Positions 51,561-63,000 of a stretch of 64,000 nt of DNA are shown here, one piece after another. The translations under genes were made by a program, and so were the position numbers. Location of the stretch: assembly GCA_932521035.1 (NCBI GenBank), contig OW051496.1, positions 6,758,001 to 6,822,000 on the forward strand, written 5' to 3'. Each line of letters starts with the position of its first letter. Positions within the stretch are counted from its first letter, which is position 1. The DNA comes from Oscheius dolichura. Its lineage: Eukaryota > Nematoda > Chromadorea > Rhabditida > Rhabditidae. A model generated the notes under the pieces. It saw only the letters and a program-made list of their open reading frames with translations. It was not told where the DNA came from and searched no databases.

Positions 51561-53179
51561 ATGAATCCTCCAGAAATTGTGACGCCCCGAATTTCACTGC
51601 TAACAGAGGAGGCTCGGAGAACTGCTGTACAAACCGTAGTAGCGGCACAGCAAGTTCTAACACAGGATGTTATCAATGTATGATGCGTTTAGTTATGAAA
51701 CAAATGCTATGATTTCTAGGAGTTAATTGAGAAGTTTAGAAGAGCTTCAAAAACACTACAAAATGGGCTTGGTGTCACAGGACCTCAAATGATGGTACGT
51801 TTTAAATTTGTTTCTCTAAAAATGTGTCCAATTTTAGGAGATAGCTGATGATTTTCCTCTTATTGTAAAGAAATTGATCCGTTCTATCATTAGACGGCGT
51901 TACTCTTTTCCTAAATATTTTGACATACCTGGACTCTATCAATTAGATCAACTTGGTAAAAAAAATCTTAGCAACTAATTATTTGCATTAGAGTCTATGC
52001 TTAGATGGTATGAGAGAAAGTCTCAGCACCGTAGTCAAATGCTTCAGTATGCCGGCGATCTAGACATTATGTCTACATACAACTTACAACAATACCTCTT
52101 AGAATGCATCATTCCTTCAATTGGACGACTAAACAAGGTTTGTCATATGTTCTCTAATTATATTTTTATTTTTAGGACTTTTGGAAAACGGCTTTCAGTC
52201 TTATATGTACAGAAGGTGCTCTAATGTGTTGTCCTTCTTCTCGGCCAAATTTCATATCAATAAGAAAACTTCTTGCTTCCACTATCATAGATGAAATTGA
52301 TGAGGCCGTCGCCATTTCAGATCCAAAATGCGACGCGGAACCTTTAAAATGGTATCTGTTTCTGTGGATAGTGATCTAACTTAAATCGGTTTTTTAGGTT
52401 CAGCATTCAAAATATGTATATAATCCTTCATCACTTTCGTCTTATGGATGAAGAGAGTAAAGGAATGCTTTCCTACGATGATTTCTTCCGACTGTAATTG
52501 TAGTTTTCTTTTTATCATTCTCGTTTTAGAGGTTATTTGAACCCCGCATTTATAAAAGGTTTCTGGAATAGCCCGAAGTGCTATAAATTTGCTCGCGAAG
52601 TTACTGAGGGCGAAGTGACTACAACTGTTATTGAAACAGATTTATCGGTATGTGTGTCTCAGATTCAAAGTAATTTTTTAATGTTTAGGGATTAATATGC
52701 TTTGAGCGAGCACTGTTTCACATTTCTACTTTTTGCATGGACGAAGAAACGTTTACGTGCCCTATGGAGTACGATTCCGTTCTGTACTTTGTATTCCGAT
52801 GTCTTAGCGAAAACTATGAGAATTCTTGGACTTTAAAGCATTTTAAATATATTGTAAACCGTTTTTATTATATTTTACAAGGTCCCGTTTTCAGGTAAAT
52901 TGTCTCAGAACAGCGTTCCTTGATTTGGAACCAAGTCAAGAACAAACACTACTGGATGATATGGTCAACATTTTCTTAAATTATCTCAACCCGAAAGATC
53001 CCGAATGGTATTTACTTCATATTATAATTTCACGTTTATTATTCAGTATCAAATTTACCGATGTCCAAGAATTGGATAAGAACATGAGGCCCGGCAATAA
53101 ATCTGCAGCTTCCCTATTTTTGGGAATGCTCGTTGATGCAAGAAAATTCCGAGCTTACGACAACAGGGAAAGCGTATGA
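51561..53179 (+). CDS. PPP2R3C: PP2A regulatory subunit B'' gamma-like (PPP2R3C / RSA-1 type)
   Basis: About nine exons with short AT-rich introns encode about 430 aa. The ATG is 4 nt after ctgttcag. Blocks align with PPP2R3C: FPKYFDIPGLYQLDQL, the EF-hand-like YAGDLDIMSTYNLQQYLLEC followed by IIPSIGRL, ISIRKLLASTIIDEIDEA, the second EF-hand-like MDEESKGMLSYDDFFRL, GYLNPAFIKGFW, and a C-terminus with LGMLVDARKFRAYDNRES that matches the YENREAL end of the family. The C. elegans member RSA-1 targets PP2A to centrosomes for spindle assembly. Both EF-hand loops look degenerate. The stop is 176 bp before the start of the next plus-strand gene. Confidence 0.82.
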
Positions 53180-53354
53180 TATCTTTTGCCTGTATAATAT
53201 TGCCCTTTTGATTGTTTCTGCTATTGAATTATGCCTTCTTTTTCATTCTACTTCAATTTTCCTCAGTTTTGTTTACGCACAAAGCCCAGGATAAGAGCAA
53301 TTGAAAGCGATATCACGTAATAGGTCGCTATTGCTCTTTCTCTACCTCCGGACT

Positions 53355-54945
53355 ATGAATGTTTTCTCTCCTCTTGGCCGTCCTGTTCGCGTAGGAGTTT
53401 TTGAACATGACCCAGATGCTTTCAACTGTTTTCGTCAACTACCCAAGAAACATTGTGTACAGCCAGGATCAGAAATGGAAATTATTTCATCAGTTATGCA
53501 AATCCTTCAATGGGATTGGGAAATTGTAATCTTCTTGTTTATTTAATGCCCAATGTTCTCAGGTGGACACAGAAAAAGATTTCGACATAATCAACAATTT
53601 TGGAAATTTGCAATCTGATGGAAATTACAGCGGGATCATGGGATTGTTGGCTACGAATAAAATTGATATGTGCGGTTTGTCGATGAGGGTGACCCCGGAA
53701 CGGATGAAGGCCGCTCATTTTACTTTTCCCATTCGATATTTCCAGGTATGATGATACTATAACAATGTATATATTGTATTTTATTACTGTTTCAGCAAGT
53801 CTACATAGTTAATCAACCCTCTGATGTCGATTTCCAAGCTTTTATTTTCACAAGCGTCAGCGATATTTTGTAGCCATTTCCAGCTGTTGGAATTAATTTG
53901 TTTCAGATGGATCTATCTCCTGATAACATTTATTCTCGTCGGATTTATTAAATTCTCTATTGGAATATTGATAGATCGCCGGCCGATTCCTCGATCCAAT
54001 CTGCTCAGTAGCTCTTTTCTCGAAAGTTTTGGCCTGATGATCAAGCAACGGGTCGTCTATCCCCGGGCGGCTTCTATGAAGCTTTTGGAAGTGTTTTTGG
54101 TAGTGTCGATGATGTTTATCGGACAATACTACCAGACGGAGATGAACTCGAAGCTCACCGCCCCGAAGAAGGCCAAAGTCCCTTTTCTACACCAGGACGA
54201 GGTGTTAGGTAGGTGATGGACGGGGGGAATTACGAGGGAGGAGGTTCAGATCTCTTCGAGAAGGGCGTCAACTATCCGACGTACTATCTAGACGTGCAGT
54301 TGGAGGGATCGACCCCCAGTAATCAGGAGAGAATAGACGTCTACTGGGCGAAGAGCCCGTTGAGGATCCACCCGGATGAAGACGACCTCGTGGCAGAGAT
54401 ACAGTAACCTCGGTCTGGTTCGAAGACGTCCACCCTTTCAGTAGAGGAGGCATCTTCTACTCCACCGACGACGTGGATCTAACTCCGAATGTCGTCAGTG
54501 TGTGGGACAGACAAGAGAAGCTGACAGTCATCCGAGACACCACCGGCATTGTGAGCTACGTGGCCTTCGGGTTCAGTTGGAACAACCGGAAACTCTGTCG
54601 TCAGTTCAACAAGGCCCTCATGATGATCCTCCCCGGTGTGCCCCAGATGACCGTCGGCCCTGGCTACTCCCGGATCAAGGAGCCATTGGAACAGAATGTC
54701 GAGGTCTCTGGGATAATGAATAGATGGTATAAGGACGAGTTCAGGTGAAGCAGACGACGCTGACCCTGAAATGCCACCTGGAGCAGCTGTTCATCCTGGT
54801 GGTGGTCTGCCTGGTGGCCAGCGGCATCGCCTTCCTAGCCGAAATCCTCATCCACAAGTCACAGGTCGAGAACACAAAGGGGGATATCAGAATGCTTTTT
54901 TACTGGATCATAGTTGGGTGTCTCAGAGTCTCCCAAAGTGCTTAA
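53355..54945 (+). CDS. Nematode-type ionotropic glutamate-receptor-like protein, 5' end uncertain
   Basis: Exons give the order ligand-binding half S1 (GRPVRVGVFEHDPDAF, GNYSGIMGLLATNKIDMCG, MRVTPERMKAAHFTFP), a first membrane span (WIYLLITFILVGFIKFSIGI), a pore-region loop without a clear Q/R motif, a second span (LLEVFLVVSMMFIGQYYQTE), half S2 (STDDVDLTPNVVSVW, GFSWNNRKLC) and a last span (LFILVVVCLVASGIAFLAEI). This is the divergent receptor group of nematodes with a solute-binding fold, not a classical AMPA/NMDA channel. Introns of 41-43 bp restore frame. No signal peptide follows the ATG at 53355, so an upstream exon is likely. The last codons overlap the end of the minus-strand ORF at 54923. 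Confidence 0.8.
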
Positions 54946-55405
54946 CCCTCTGCTCCATCAACATCTTCACCTCCCGGCTCTTCTCCCCGAAGTGGCTCTC
55001 GTTCTCCGCGCAGTAGTCGGGCATAATTTCGTCCACGTTGTCGAGGGTGTCCTCCTCCAGCCTGTCCGCGCTCTCCTCCTTGCCCTGGGAGTGTGCCTGT
55101 GTCCTCTGCACCTTCAACGTCGGGTCGCCCCTCTTCGTGTACTGTGTCGCCGAGAACATCGGCGTCTCCTCCGCCTTTTCCTTCTTCCTCTTTGTCGAAA
55201 GTGCCTTCTTCTGTTCCTTTTGTGCCTCCGGAGCTTTCGTCTTCGGGGCGCTGCCCCGTTTCGTTGGTGTACTCGGCTCGGAGGACAGTTTCATCTGTTT
55301 AGTGGGCTGGCTGACGAGATTGGCTCGGACGACCCTCAACTCCACGGCTTCTTCTTTCTTCGGTAGGGCATTTTCCTTTCTGTGTTTCCTTCTTTGAAAG
55401 CACAT
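54923..55405 (-). CDS. Lys/Glu-rich uncharacterised protein, 160 aa
   Basis: A single open frame from ATG 55405 to a stop at 54923. It is strongly charged: KKEEAVELRVVRANLV, then a Lys/Ser/Thr-rich linker (SEPSTPTKRGSAPKTKAPEA), a basic KRKKEKAEE run and an acidic-to-basic end (EEDTLDNVDEIMPDY, KMLMEQRVKHFGRL). Third positions are GC-biased like the neighbouring real genes, and the plus-strand ORF over the same span is its mirror. No domain recognised; a nuclear or linker role would be a guess. The 5' side may have another exon, since no acceptor abuts the ATG. It is tail to tail with the receptor-like gene, overlapping by 23 bp. Confidence 0.5.
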   Translation of the reverse strand: MCFQRRKHRKENALPKKEEAVELRVVRANLVSQPTKQMKLSSEPSTPTKRGSAPKTKAPEAQKEQKKALSTKRKKEKAEETPMFSATQYTKRGDPTLKVQRTQAHSQGKEESADRLEEDTLDNVDEIMPDYCAENESHFGEKSREVKMLMEQRVKHFGRL

Positions 55406-55574
55406 TGTAAAAAAGGGAAGGAATGACGACCGTCCGGTGAAAAACAGAAGAAACAATGGCGGCTTATGACTTGGTCGGTTTCAGACCCAAGCCTTGGCCA
55501 TCCACCGGGCCCACCACTTCTCGACCGAGACCGAAGCAAGCTTCCTCGATTAGACACAACGTTATGTGATAATT

Positions 55575-55580
55575 TTTATT
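55575..55580 (-). terminator. Poly(A) signal of the tyrosinase gene
   Basis: TTTATT on the plus strand (AATAAA on the minus strand), 131 nt past the tyrosinase stop codon. Confidence 0.5.
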
Positions 55581-55710
55581 TTCTTTTAGTTAGTTTGCTT
55601 TGTTAGGGAATACTGTAGATGCGACTGTGTCGATGTTCCAGAAAGCACAACACATTGAAAAGAATAAATTCATTTGAAATGAGTATCGAATCGTCCCGAA
55701 TTTTCTGACT

Positions 55711-57513
55711 TCACATGCTTGGTAATGTCTCCGTTTGCACTTGTCGCTGTATCCGCGGCTGGCATTTCCCTTGGATACACATTCCATCGTAGCAGACGTC
55801 GAAATGTTCGTATCCCTGGCATTGCCCGCCCAGCCGCACCTTCGCCATACATTTAGGATAGGCATCCTCCGTATAACAAAACAAATACCTAAACATTTTT
55901 CTTATTGTCCCACCGAAAATGGCTACCTCGACCCACACTGCTCGTCCTGGTCCACACAGACCGGCCTCGCCGCGTATTCGTACATATTGTCGGTGTACTC
56001 GTTGGACAGGCCGTCTCTGTTAGTATACGGCTCCAATTCCTTCAGTTTAGAGTCGCGGAAGTGTTTCTCCGGCCAGCAGTCGCCCAGATCGGGAGGGTAG
56101 TCCGTCTCCCGCTGGTGCCTCTCCTGGTTCTGCTGCCGCCACATCTCCCAGATGTTGTCAACCATCGTGTGGTGGAAGAAGAAGATGATCTAAACCTGTG
56201 TCCGGTTATAAAAAGAGAGGATACGTCTGAACTGGAGGAGTAGGCCTCTTTCATATCGCCGTTAATGAAGTCGTGTACATAATCATGGCTATACTCGAAG
56301 AGTCGCTCGTCCCTTACCCACAGGGGACACGTCTGAAAGTGGATGTCTCCCCGCCGCCTGTCCCCGGCGACCCACCTCGAGTGCGATAACAGGAGCCAGG
56401 ACATTGGAGATGTTCCTCATGTCCAGGACAAAGTCTATCCGGGCATCGTTCAACACCTCGCCGCCGTCCTTCCTGTTCACGTAGCGCTGTACCCGCCGTG
56501 TCCCTTCCATGATCTTCCAATCCCGATAGGGCCCAGTCGAGACGAAGTCGGCTTCGTCCGTCTCTCCGACAAAGTCCCCGGTAAAGAAGGACGACTCGCC
56601 GGGGTTGGGCAGGTAGGCTTCGAGGGTACTGTCCCAGAAGGGAATACCCAGTGTCGACCCCTGTGGAAGATACTTTCTCAGCAGTAGCTCGGCTCTAGAA
56701 CTCATCCATTTGGCAATGAGAAGTCTCAACCTCTTCAGAAACTCCCTGTGCCAGGTAAAGAACCCCGGTCCCTCGTGGAGGCCGCTGTATTTGTGGACGA
56801 ATCCGATCCTGTCGTAAATTCCGTCTGCCTTCATCCGAAGGAAGGCATTCTAAATAGAAACTGTTGTCTAAAATACCTCCGACGAACTCACATGGATCTG
56901 GTTCCTCTCCTTGTCGCTCAATGCCCGAATTTCTTTCCTCACCGCCTTCAGCAGCGGTCTCCCATTGGGGAGGATACATTTTCGACCAACCACCTTTCCT
57001 GGAAGAGAGGAATGCGAATAGAGAGAAGTTCAAGGGAATAGGGGCTTTAAAGTGAATCTGATCAAGGCGGGGAGGACGCCGTGGGGAGACCTAGTCACCT
57101 GGAGGACAGCTACTCTTCCTCTTCTAGTGCGAAAGACAAAGCGGAGTGTAAGGGGGAAGGTGCTAAATGAGAGAGAGTGACTCACCGTTGTAGAAAGGGC
57201 AGACACACGTCAACGTCCGGCAGGGCAGGTATTTCCTCTCGTCGTCTGGCCATTCGTGCGGGGTGAAGGTGTCGTTGTCCGGGAGAAGATGCTTCCCAAA
57301 ATTCGTCGTGTTTACAACGGCCTTGGGTATCTGAATATTCTGATTTATCTACAAACTCCGAGGAATTACAGCCAGGTGGGGCTCGTGGCCATTCCTGAAC
57401 CAGGGCTGTTCCAATGTTTCTACGTAGGCCTTGCCGTTGATAAAGATCATCCGCTGACTTTTGAAGGAAAGCTTGGCTAGGGAGATGGGCAGTAATATAT
57501 ACAGGAGGATCAT
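55711..57513 (-). CDS. Secreted tyrosinase (type-3 copper oxidase)
   Basis: The ATG at 57513 directly follows a gattgcag acceptor. A signal peptide (MILLYILLPISLA) comes first, then the Cys-rich start of the enzyme (RKYLPCRTLTCVCPFYN), LPNGRPLLKAVRKEIRALSD, and the CuA site with spaced His residues (VHKYSGLHEGPGFFTWHREF). LGIPFWDSTLEAYLP follows, then the CuB site (SHDYVHDFI, then FFHHTMVDNIWEMW) and a C-terminal Cys-rich tail (QCQGYEHFDVCYDGMCIQGK). All expected copper-binding histidines are visible. Tyrosinases oxidise phenols to quinones, in nematodes probably for cuticle or eggshell hardening. Exon 1 uses a 68-bp intron to skip an in-frame TAG. The N-terminal splice and the last two exons are my reconstruction. 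Confidence 0.9.
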
Positions 57514-58549
57514 CTGCAATCAAGCATTGAGTATCTAATGGGCTACGCAGCTAAATCGAGAAGAAAAGGATGTGGTTAGGATCATCGACTACCTGACCAA
57601 TATCATTTTTGTAAAATTGGCAAAGGCCTGGAAACCAGTTATGGTCACGAAGAAACGGGGTAATACGGCAGAGAACGGGAAAAAGACTATTTCCTCTTTG
57701 GGAAGACGAGGAGGACAGGCCTCGTTGTTATGTCACCTTGTTCCATTTTGAGTTGTTCGCTGAAAACGGCCACCCCGTTAGGCCAAGAGTCGTCTCCCTT
57801 CTTTGGCCAACTGATTCCTCCAATTAATCTTCGAAAAACAAAAATAGAAGGTCGGTTGGACTGTTTGCAGGATGGTCGGGTCAGAGCCTCCTTTGAACCG
57901 GGGAGACACAATAACAAGTGCTGGCCGCGGCTCCCATACCACTCGGCCTATTTATGGCTTAAAAACCAAAGTTCCAAAGAGCAGTCTCCCCGAAAAAAGA
58001 GCTGGGAGGATACTCGTCAGGGTTCTCTTCAGCAAAAAAGACGAGTCTCTCTTGAAGAAGAAAGTGAGTTTCGGTTAAGTAGTAGAGGACACAGTTGGAG
58101 ACCGTTCCCGTCCTCTCCCAGCTGCAGAAGAAGTCCAAACACGAGGCCCCCCATCAGTAGCCGACCCCGCTCAGATCAAGGATCTTCAGCATCTTCCTCC
58201 TGTGAGGCTCTCGTCTGCCATCCTCTGCCAGCGTCCACACCTCGTCGGCCATCCCCCGCTCCGTGTCGGCTCTCATTGGCCGTCATCTCCTTCTGGCATT
58301 CTAACTCCAGTTAGGAGATCATTTTTTGCCCCTGAAAATGGACACAACATCGGGGTTATCAATCTCGTTGCTATCAAAGCGAACACATCTCTTTCATATT
58401 CTATTTCGTGATCCCGTTTTCTCCCCCCGAGCTTTCGGCTGGACGAGATCGAATCCCGCATATTGCAACATAAAAAGAAGAAGGTATTCATAATGTGAAA
58501 CCGTTTATTATTTATCACAGAAAACAAAGAAAAATAGTCAGCCACACAG
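57514..58549. other. Intergenic stretch, no supported gene
   Basis: A 194-codon plus-strand ORF at 57730 is Ser/Pro/Arg-rich with no domain, splice or start support. I treat it as chance. A minus-strand AATAAA at 58504-58509 belongs to the next gene. Confidence 0.45.
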
Positions 58550-59060
58550 CTAGAAGGAGGAGCGCATGGCCTTCTGGAGGTGTTGCATCTTCTGGGCGTC
58601 GTCCCTTCCTTTGGCACTCTTCATCGTCGTCTTCTCCTTTGATGTAGTCTTTAACTCCTTCTTCTCCACCTTCCCGTTGGATTTCATCGTCTTGGCGGAG
58701 AACTTATTCTTGAATAAGTTTCCATCGTCGTCGTCTCCCGGTGGCCTTCCGTCTTCTATAAAAAAGGATTTTTCAGAGTGGTCAAAAAGGTTAAATTATA
58801 ACTGGGAGTACTGTTAAAAAAGTGATGAAAAAACTCACCTCGTCGGCGAAACGGACAGTAGACTCAATAATTGGGTATGACCATTCCTTATCCTGAGCGA
58901 AACCAACGTACTCCGCAATTGGGCGACATTTGCGAGTGTAGGAGGCAATCTTCACGGGACAATGATCGTCGGATAAGAACACTCCATTAGAAGAAGCGGC
59001 CAGTCTAACCCTCCCGGCTCCCGGCAACAGAGAATGTAGAATGAACCTAATCTCGGTCAT
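58550..59060 (-). CDS. Uncharacterised small protein, two exons with unresolved junction
   Basis: Exon 1 (58839-59060) encodes MTEIRFILHSLLPGAG, VRLAASSNGVFLSDDHCPVK and IAEYVGFAQDKEWSYPIIES, a beta-strand pattern that loosely recalls a PTB/PH-like fold. Exon 2 (58550-58755) encodes a Gly/Asp then Lys-rich tail (GDDDDGNLFKNKFSAKTMKS) ending MQHLQKAMRSSF and stop. A minus-strand AATAAA at 58504-58509 supports this 3' end. The junction does not keep phase: exon 1 ends at a codon border while exon 2 needs one extra base; its other frames are closed. So a small exon may be missing, or the two belong to different transcripts. Family not assigned. Confidence 0.45.
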
Positions 59061-60011
59061 CCTGACGGTAAGATATTGTTTTGTCCTGTAAAAACAAAAT
59101 TGCTTCGGCAAGACATGATATCCTGGCCGCATGATACCGCTTTTTGGACAAGGGGAGACGTGTCCGGACGAGGGGACTAGGTTACGGTGACACACACTGC
59201 TGCAATTTTCGGTTCAATAACAGAGGCCAAAAATGCTACTGTCGACATCACCGGTTTACCGGTCTATGAGAAAGGAATAGGTTGGTAAGTGAGAGGGCCT
59301 ACAATTGTTTTATCATTATAAATGAAAATAACACAAACCGCGAAATAAACCATAAAATGCAAATTTCTGCCCCTCTAACAACCAGAGTGTAAGTTACAAA
59401 AAGATCTATTGAATGACCCCACGATCGGCGATCTGCTGTGAAATCTAATTTTTTCTTTGCGGTCCCTAGCTATTGTTCAACTTTTAATTTTGTCAGATGT
59501 GGAATGCCCGATGGACGTCCTCATTTCGACTCGTTCCGATGCCGGCCCTCTGCGGGAGATTCCCTTTTCCATCAACTGTGACGGAGTGGTAGAGGCGGTC
59601 CTTGTTAAAAACTCTCGTCCTCCCTCCTCCCTCATCCTCCAAATTTTTAAAGCAGCATCTCATAATGAGGGGAAAATTCTTGATTTTTTGAGCCTACTCT
59701 CAATTTCCTAACTCAAAAAAAGTTCGGGTCACATAAGGCATATTTTTATAATAAAAAAAAAGGTGAAAACAATAAAATATAATATATAGAACATCTGGGA
59801 GGAGGAGGAGGAGACTAAATACAAGGAGAAGGGGGGCAGTCGCGGACCAGCCGTCGCGGCCTGTTCCCAACTGGGTGTGAAAGAGGGAAGAAGGAGAACG
59901 AGTTGACTGGGCGGATATGGCAGAGAGCAGCGAATTCTTCTGGGGGCTGAGATTGATCTGGAAATGGAAGCCTAGGGGAGGGGAGGGGATAACAAGGGGG
60001 CAGGGGGCTAT
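59061..60011. other. Intergenic stretch and 3' flank of the IRS gene
   Basis: No gene recognised. An 84-codon plus-strand ORF at 59457 has no support. AT-rich 59.20-59.45 kb; purine-rich 59.79-59.85 kb. Confidence 0.45.
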
Positions 60012-63000
60012 TTACAACGGCTTCACAGAAGCGTAGTCCGACGGTGGGCCGTCGGTATAGATTATACCAGATTGGGACCGCGTGCGATTGACTTGAGGAG
60101 AGGCGAGAAAGGATTCCTTCGGCAACGAGCCGGGCTTCATCGCGTCGTCGTAGATCTGAGGAGAGGAGGCATTGAAATGGGAGGATGAGGGAGACAGACC
60201 TGTAGAGATGCGTAGTTGAGGCTGGAATCATCTTTGGAATCGCTTCGCATCGACGGAACGGAGCATCGCTTGGGAATTCCGGCTGGTGGGGCAAGCACTT
60301 CTCGAACCTAAAAGACCCTGGTCAGGGGACGGAGACAGGAGGCAAGCGACACAGACACATGCGGGGGATAGCCTAGAGCCAAGGGTGACTATACATGCAA
60401 ATCTATCTATTCAGCCACCCGAACTACGCCAAGCTACTCACTGGACTAGATGCAGACCTATCGGGCCGGGTATCCCCCGGTTGGGGTGTCCGTGACGTCG
60501 ACGGCGACGGCGCTGCTGAACTCCGGTTCGAATGGTGCCGTTGTATCGCGGGAGACGGCGTCGAGGAGGACGGCTTGGGCGAGGAAGAGCAGGGGGCCTT
60601 GGAGGTGGTCGAGAGGGTCGCCTTGGTCGGCAGCTCCATCGGGGCATAGTCATCGTCCGTCGGCTTGGGTGTCACCGAATTCATCTCCATGGCACAATAA
60701 TCGTCGTTGTAGGCCTGTCTCGAGGTGGAGGCCATGTTCATCGGGTCCTTCTTGATGGTTGTGTAATTCGAAGTAGACGGCTTCTGACTGACATCCATTG
60801 GGGCATAGTCCTCGTCATAGTCATGAGGCTTGATTGGAGTTGGATTTTTGGAGGACTCCTCGGAGATGACATTGAGGGATTGCCTATAACGGGGGATCTT
60901 AATAAAACAAAGAAGAATAAGACTGACCTCGACCCTTTCCTCGAAGATTCCGAGTCGCTTTCTTCGATGGCCGCGAAGGCCTTCTGCGGCAGTCCGTGGA
61001 GTTCTTGCATCATGAAGGGCAGCTTCTGTGCCAGTCGCTCGTTCAGCGTCTGTGAGTCCGTCTCATTGTTCTTCATGGCATCCTTCGACTCTTGCAACAT
61101 ATCTGAACAATTTCCTATTCAAGGCATCGTGGTCATCCCACCTCGATGCATCTCTTTCAACCTGTCCAGTTGCGGTTCCTCCAATTTCATCAGCTGTGGC
61201 CCCGTGAAGAAGTCGTCCTTCCGTGTGGAATAGCCAAAGGAGGATGTCCTCGACCGGCTGCTGGGGGACTCTATACTGGCCATGGAGCTGCTACAGGACC
61301 GGGCAGAGAAGTCCATCTCCATCAGGTGGTTGTCCACCTCGTCGGTGACCCTCTTTGTATAGGGGGTACTCCTCCCGGACCCGAAGCTGCCCGACCTATT
61401 CCTCTGTTCCTCGTGTTCTACCGAGGCGAGATGGTTGCTCGAGGAAGAGGGGCCGAAGGAGGAGCCACCGGACGAGGCCAGCGACGCCCCGGAGGCGGAC
61501 GTCTGGCTGTGGCGTTGTTGTCGTCCTTGGCTGCTGGCGAACTTCCGAGCTATTGTAGTGAACGGCCTTCTGGAAAGAATGTATGCTTAAAATGTATTTG
61601 GTTAGCTCTTACGTGATGAAGTTTTTGCTTCCCAAGGAGTACGACCTCTTCCGGGGGTCTTCCAGGGGCGGGACAAGAGTGGCCACCAGCTCCGGTGCAT
61701 CCAGCCCGTTCTCATTGATGGTGGTCACAACGTGTTTCAGCTGTGGCCGTCCCCCAAAGGAGTAGGCCCTCGGCGTGTTGGCCGTCATCGACGTCGTCAT
61801 GGAGCTGTTGGCTGCCATGGAACTGTAACAGCTGTCACTCGAGTCCGAGACGTATTTATGGTCATCCAAGGGGCCGACTGAAATAGCTCGAATATACCAA
61901 CCAGAAGAGCTGCTCACATTGGGTCACGTTCATTTTGAAGTTGCCGCTGCCCCCCTGATCCCAGTGGTGGTCCATAGGGGCGTAGTCCTCTGTTCCGGCT
62001 GAAGAGGGCATACTGTGGCCGCTGATCCCCCCGACGGAACTCCTCTCATCCGTGTCCGAATCCTGTATACTTTCCCATAATTTCTATAAAGCCTGTCCAA
62101 CTTACAGGCACTTTCCGGTCTATCAGTCCGACTGGCCTCTTCTCCGAGGTCACCTCGTCGTTCTCTAGTCTCAGTGTCCCCCCACTGTCTTCGTTGGAGT
62201 CTTCACTGGGTTTTGGGGTTGGCTCTTCCACCTTTTTTGCCGGGGCCGACATCATTTGATAGTCGCCGGGCTCCTCGACAATGCTCTGGCTGGCACTGGT
62301 ATTGGAGGACCGTCTTCTGTAGATGGCCATGTTAGAAAGAGTAAGGGAGACTCACTGTTGTGCTGGGAAGACACTCCAGACGGGGTTGGCATTGCTTCGG
62401 AGCTCGTTGACGACGCTCTTTGCGGGGCTGCCCATACTGGCCGCCCGGGCCGAGAGACTCGCCCCCGAGGACTTCCTTCCAATCATACTGGTGCTGGCAG
62501 ACGGGGAGCAGAGCTTCCTAAAGACCAGATTATATAACAGATAGAAAGGGATAGGAATAGATGGGGGACAGAAGAGAGGAACATAAGGAAGGGACAAGCA
62601 CATAGCACGCAACCTGTCTGAAAAGCGTTCAGATAGACGACAGGGATCGCCAAGCGAATGGAGGGAGCCACGAGGACGGTCCAACCTGATGCGAGGAGGT
62701 TAGTTTTATAGGCGGAAACATAAAATCGACTAGTTTAGGTGCAACGGACCAGTACACAGTGCAAGCAAATCCTTTTTTCTCTCTCATTTCCAGTGCAGTT
62801 TGTACACACCTCCCAAGTAGCTCGATGGCCGTCGGGTTGCCAAGGCTGCCCCTCGGGCGGAGGTGAGCCACGGCCGCCAGCTGTGGCGTCTGCAGCCGTG
62901 TGCCGTCTTCCTCGAAGGAGGCCACCGTGGCCTTCCGCTCCATCAACATGTTTCGCCTGTCTCTAGGGGCATACTGGGTTATGTGGCGGGGCACGGGGAC

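Noticed and set aside
54914-55366. 150-codon plus-strand ORF, Leu/Arg/Cys-rich
   Set aside because: It is the mirror of the charged minus-strand ORF; the codon bias favours the minus frame and no domain is visible.
57730-58314. 194-codon plus-strand ORF
   Set aside because: Ser/Pro/Arg-rich from base composition, no start context, no splice signals and no recognisable fold.
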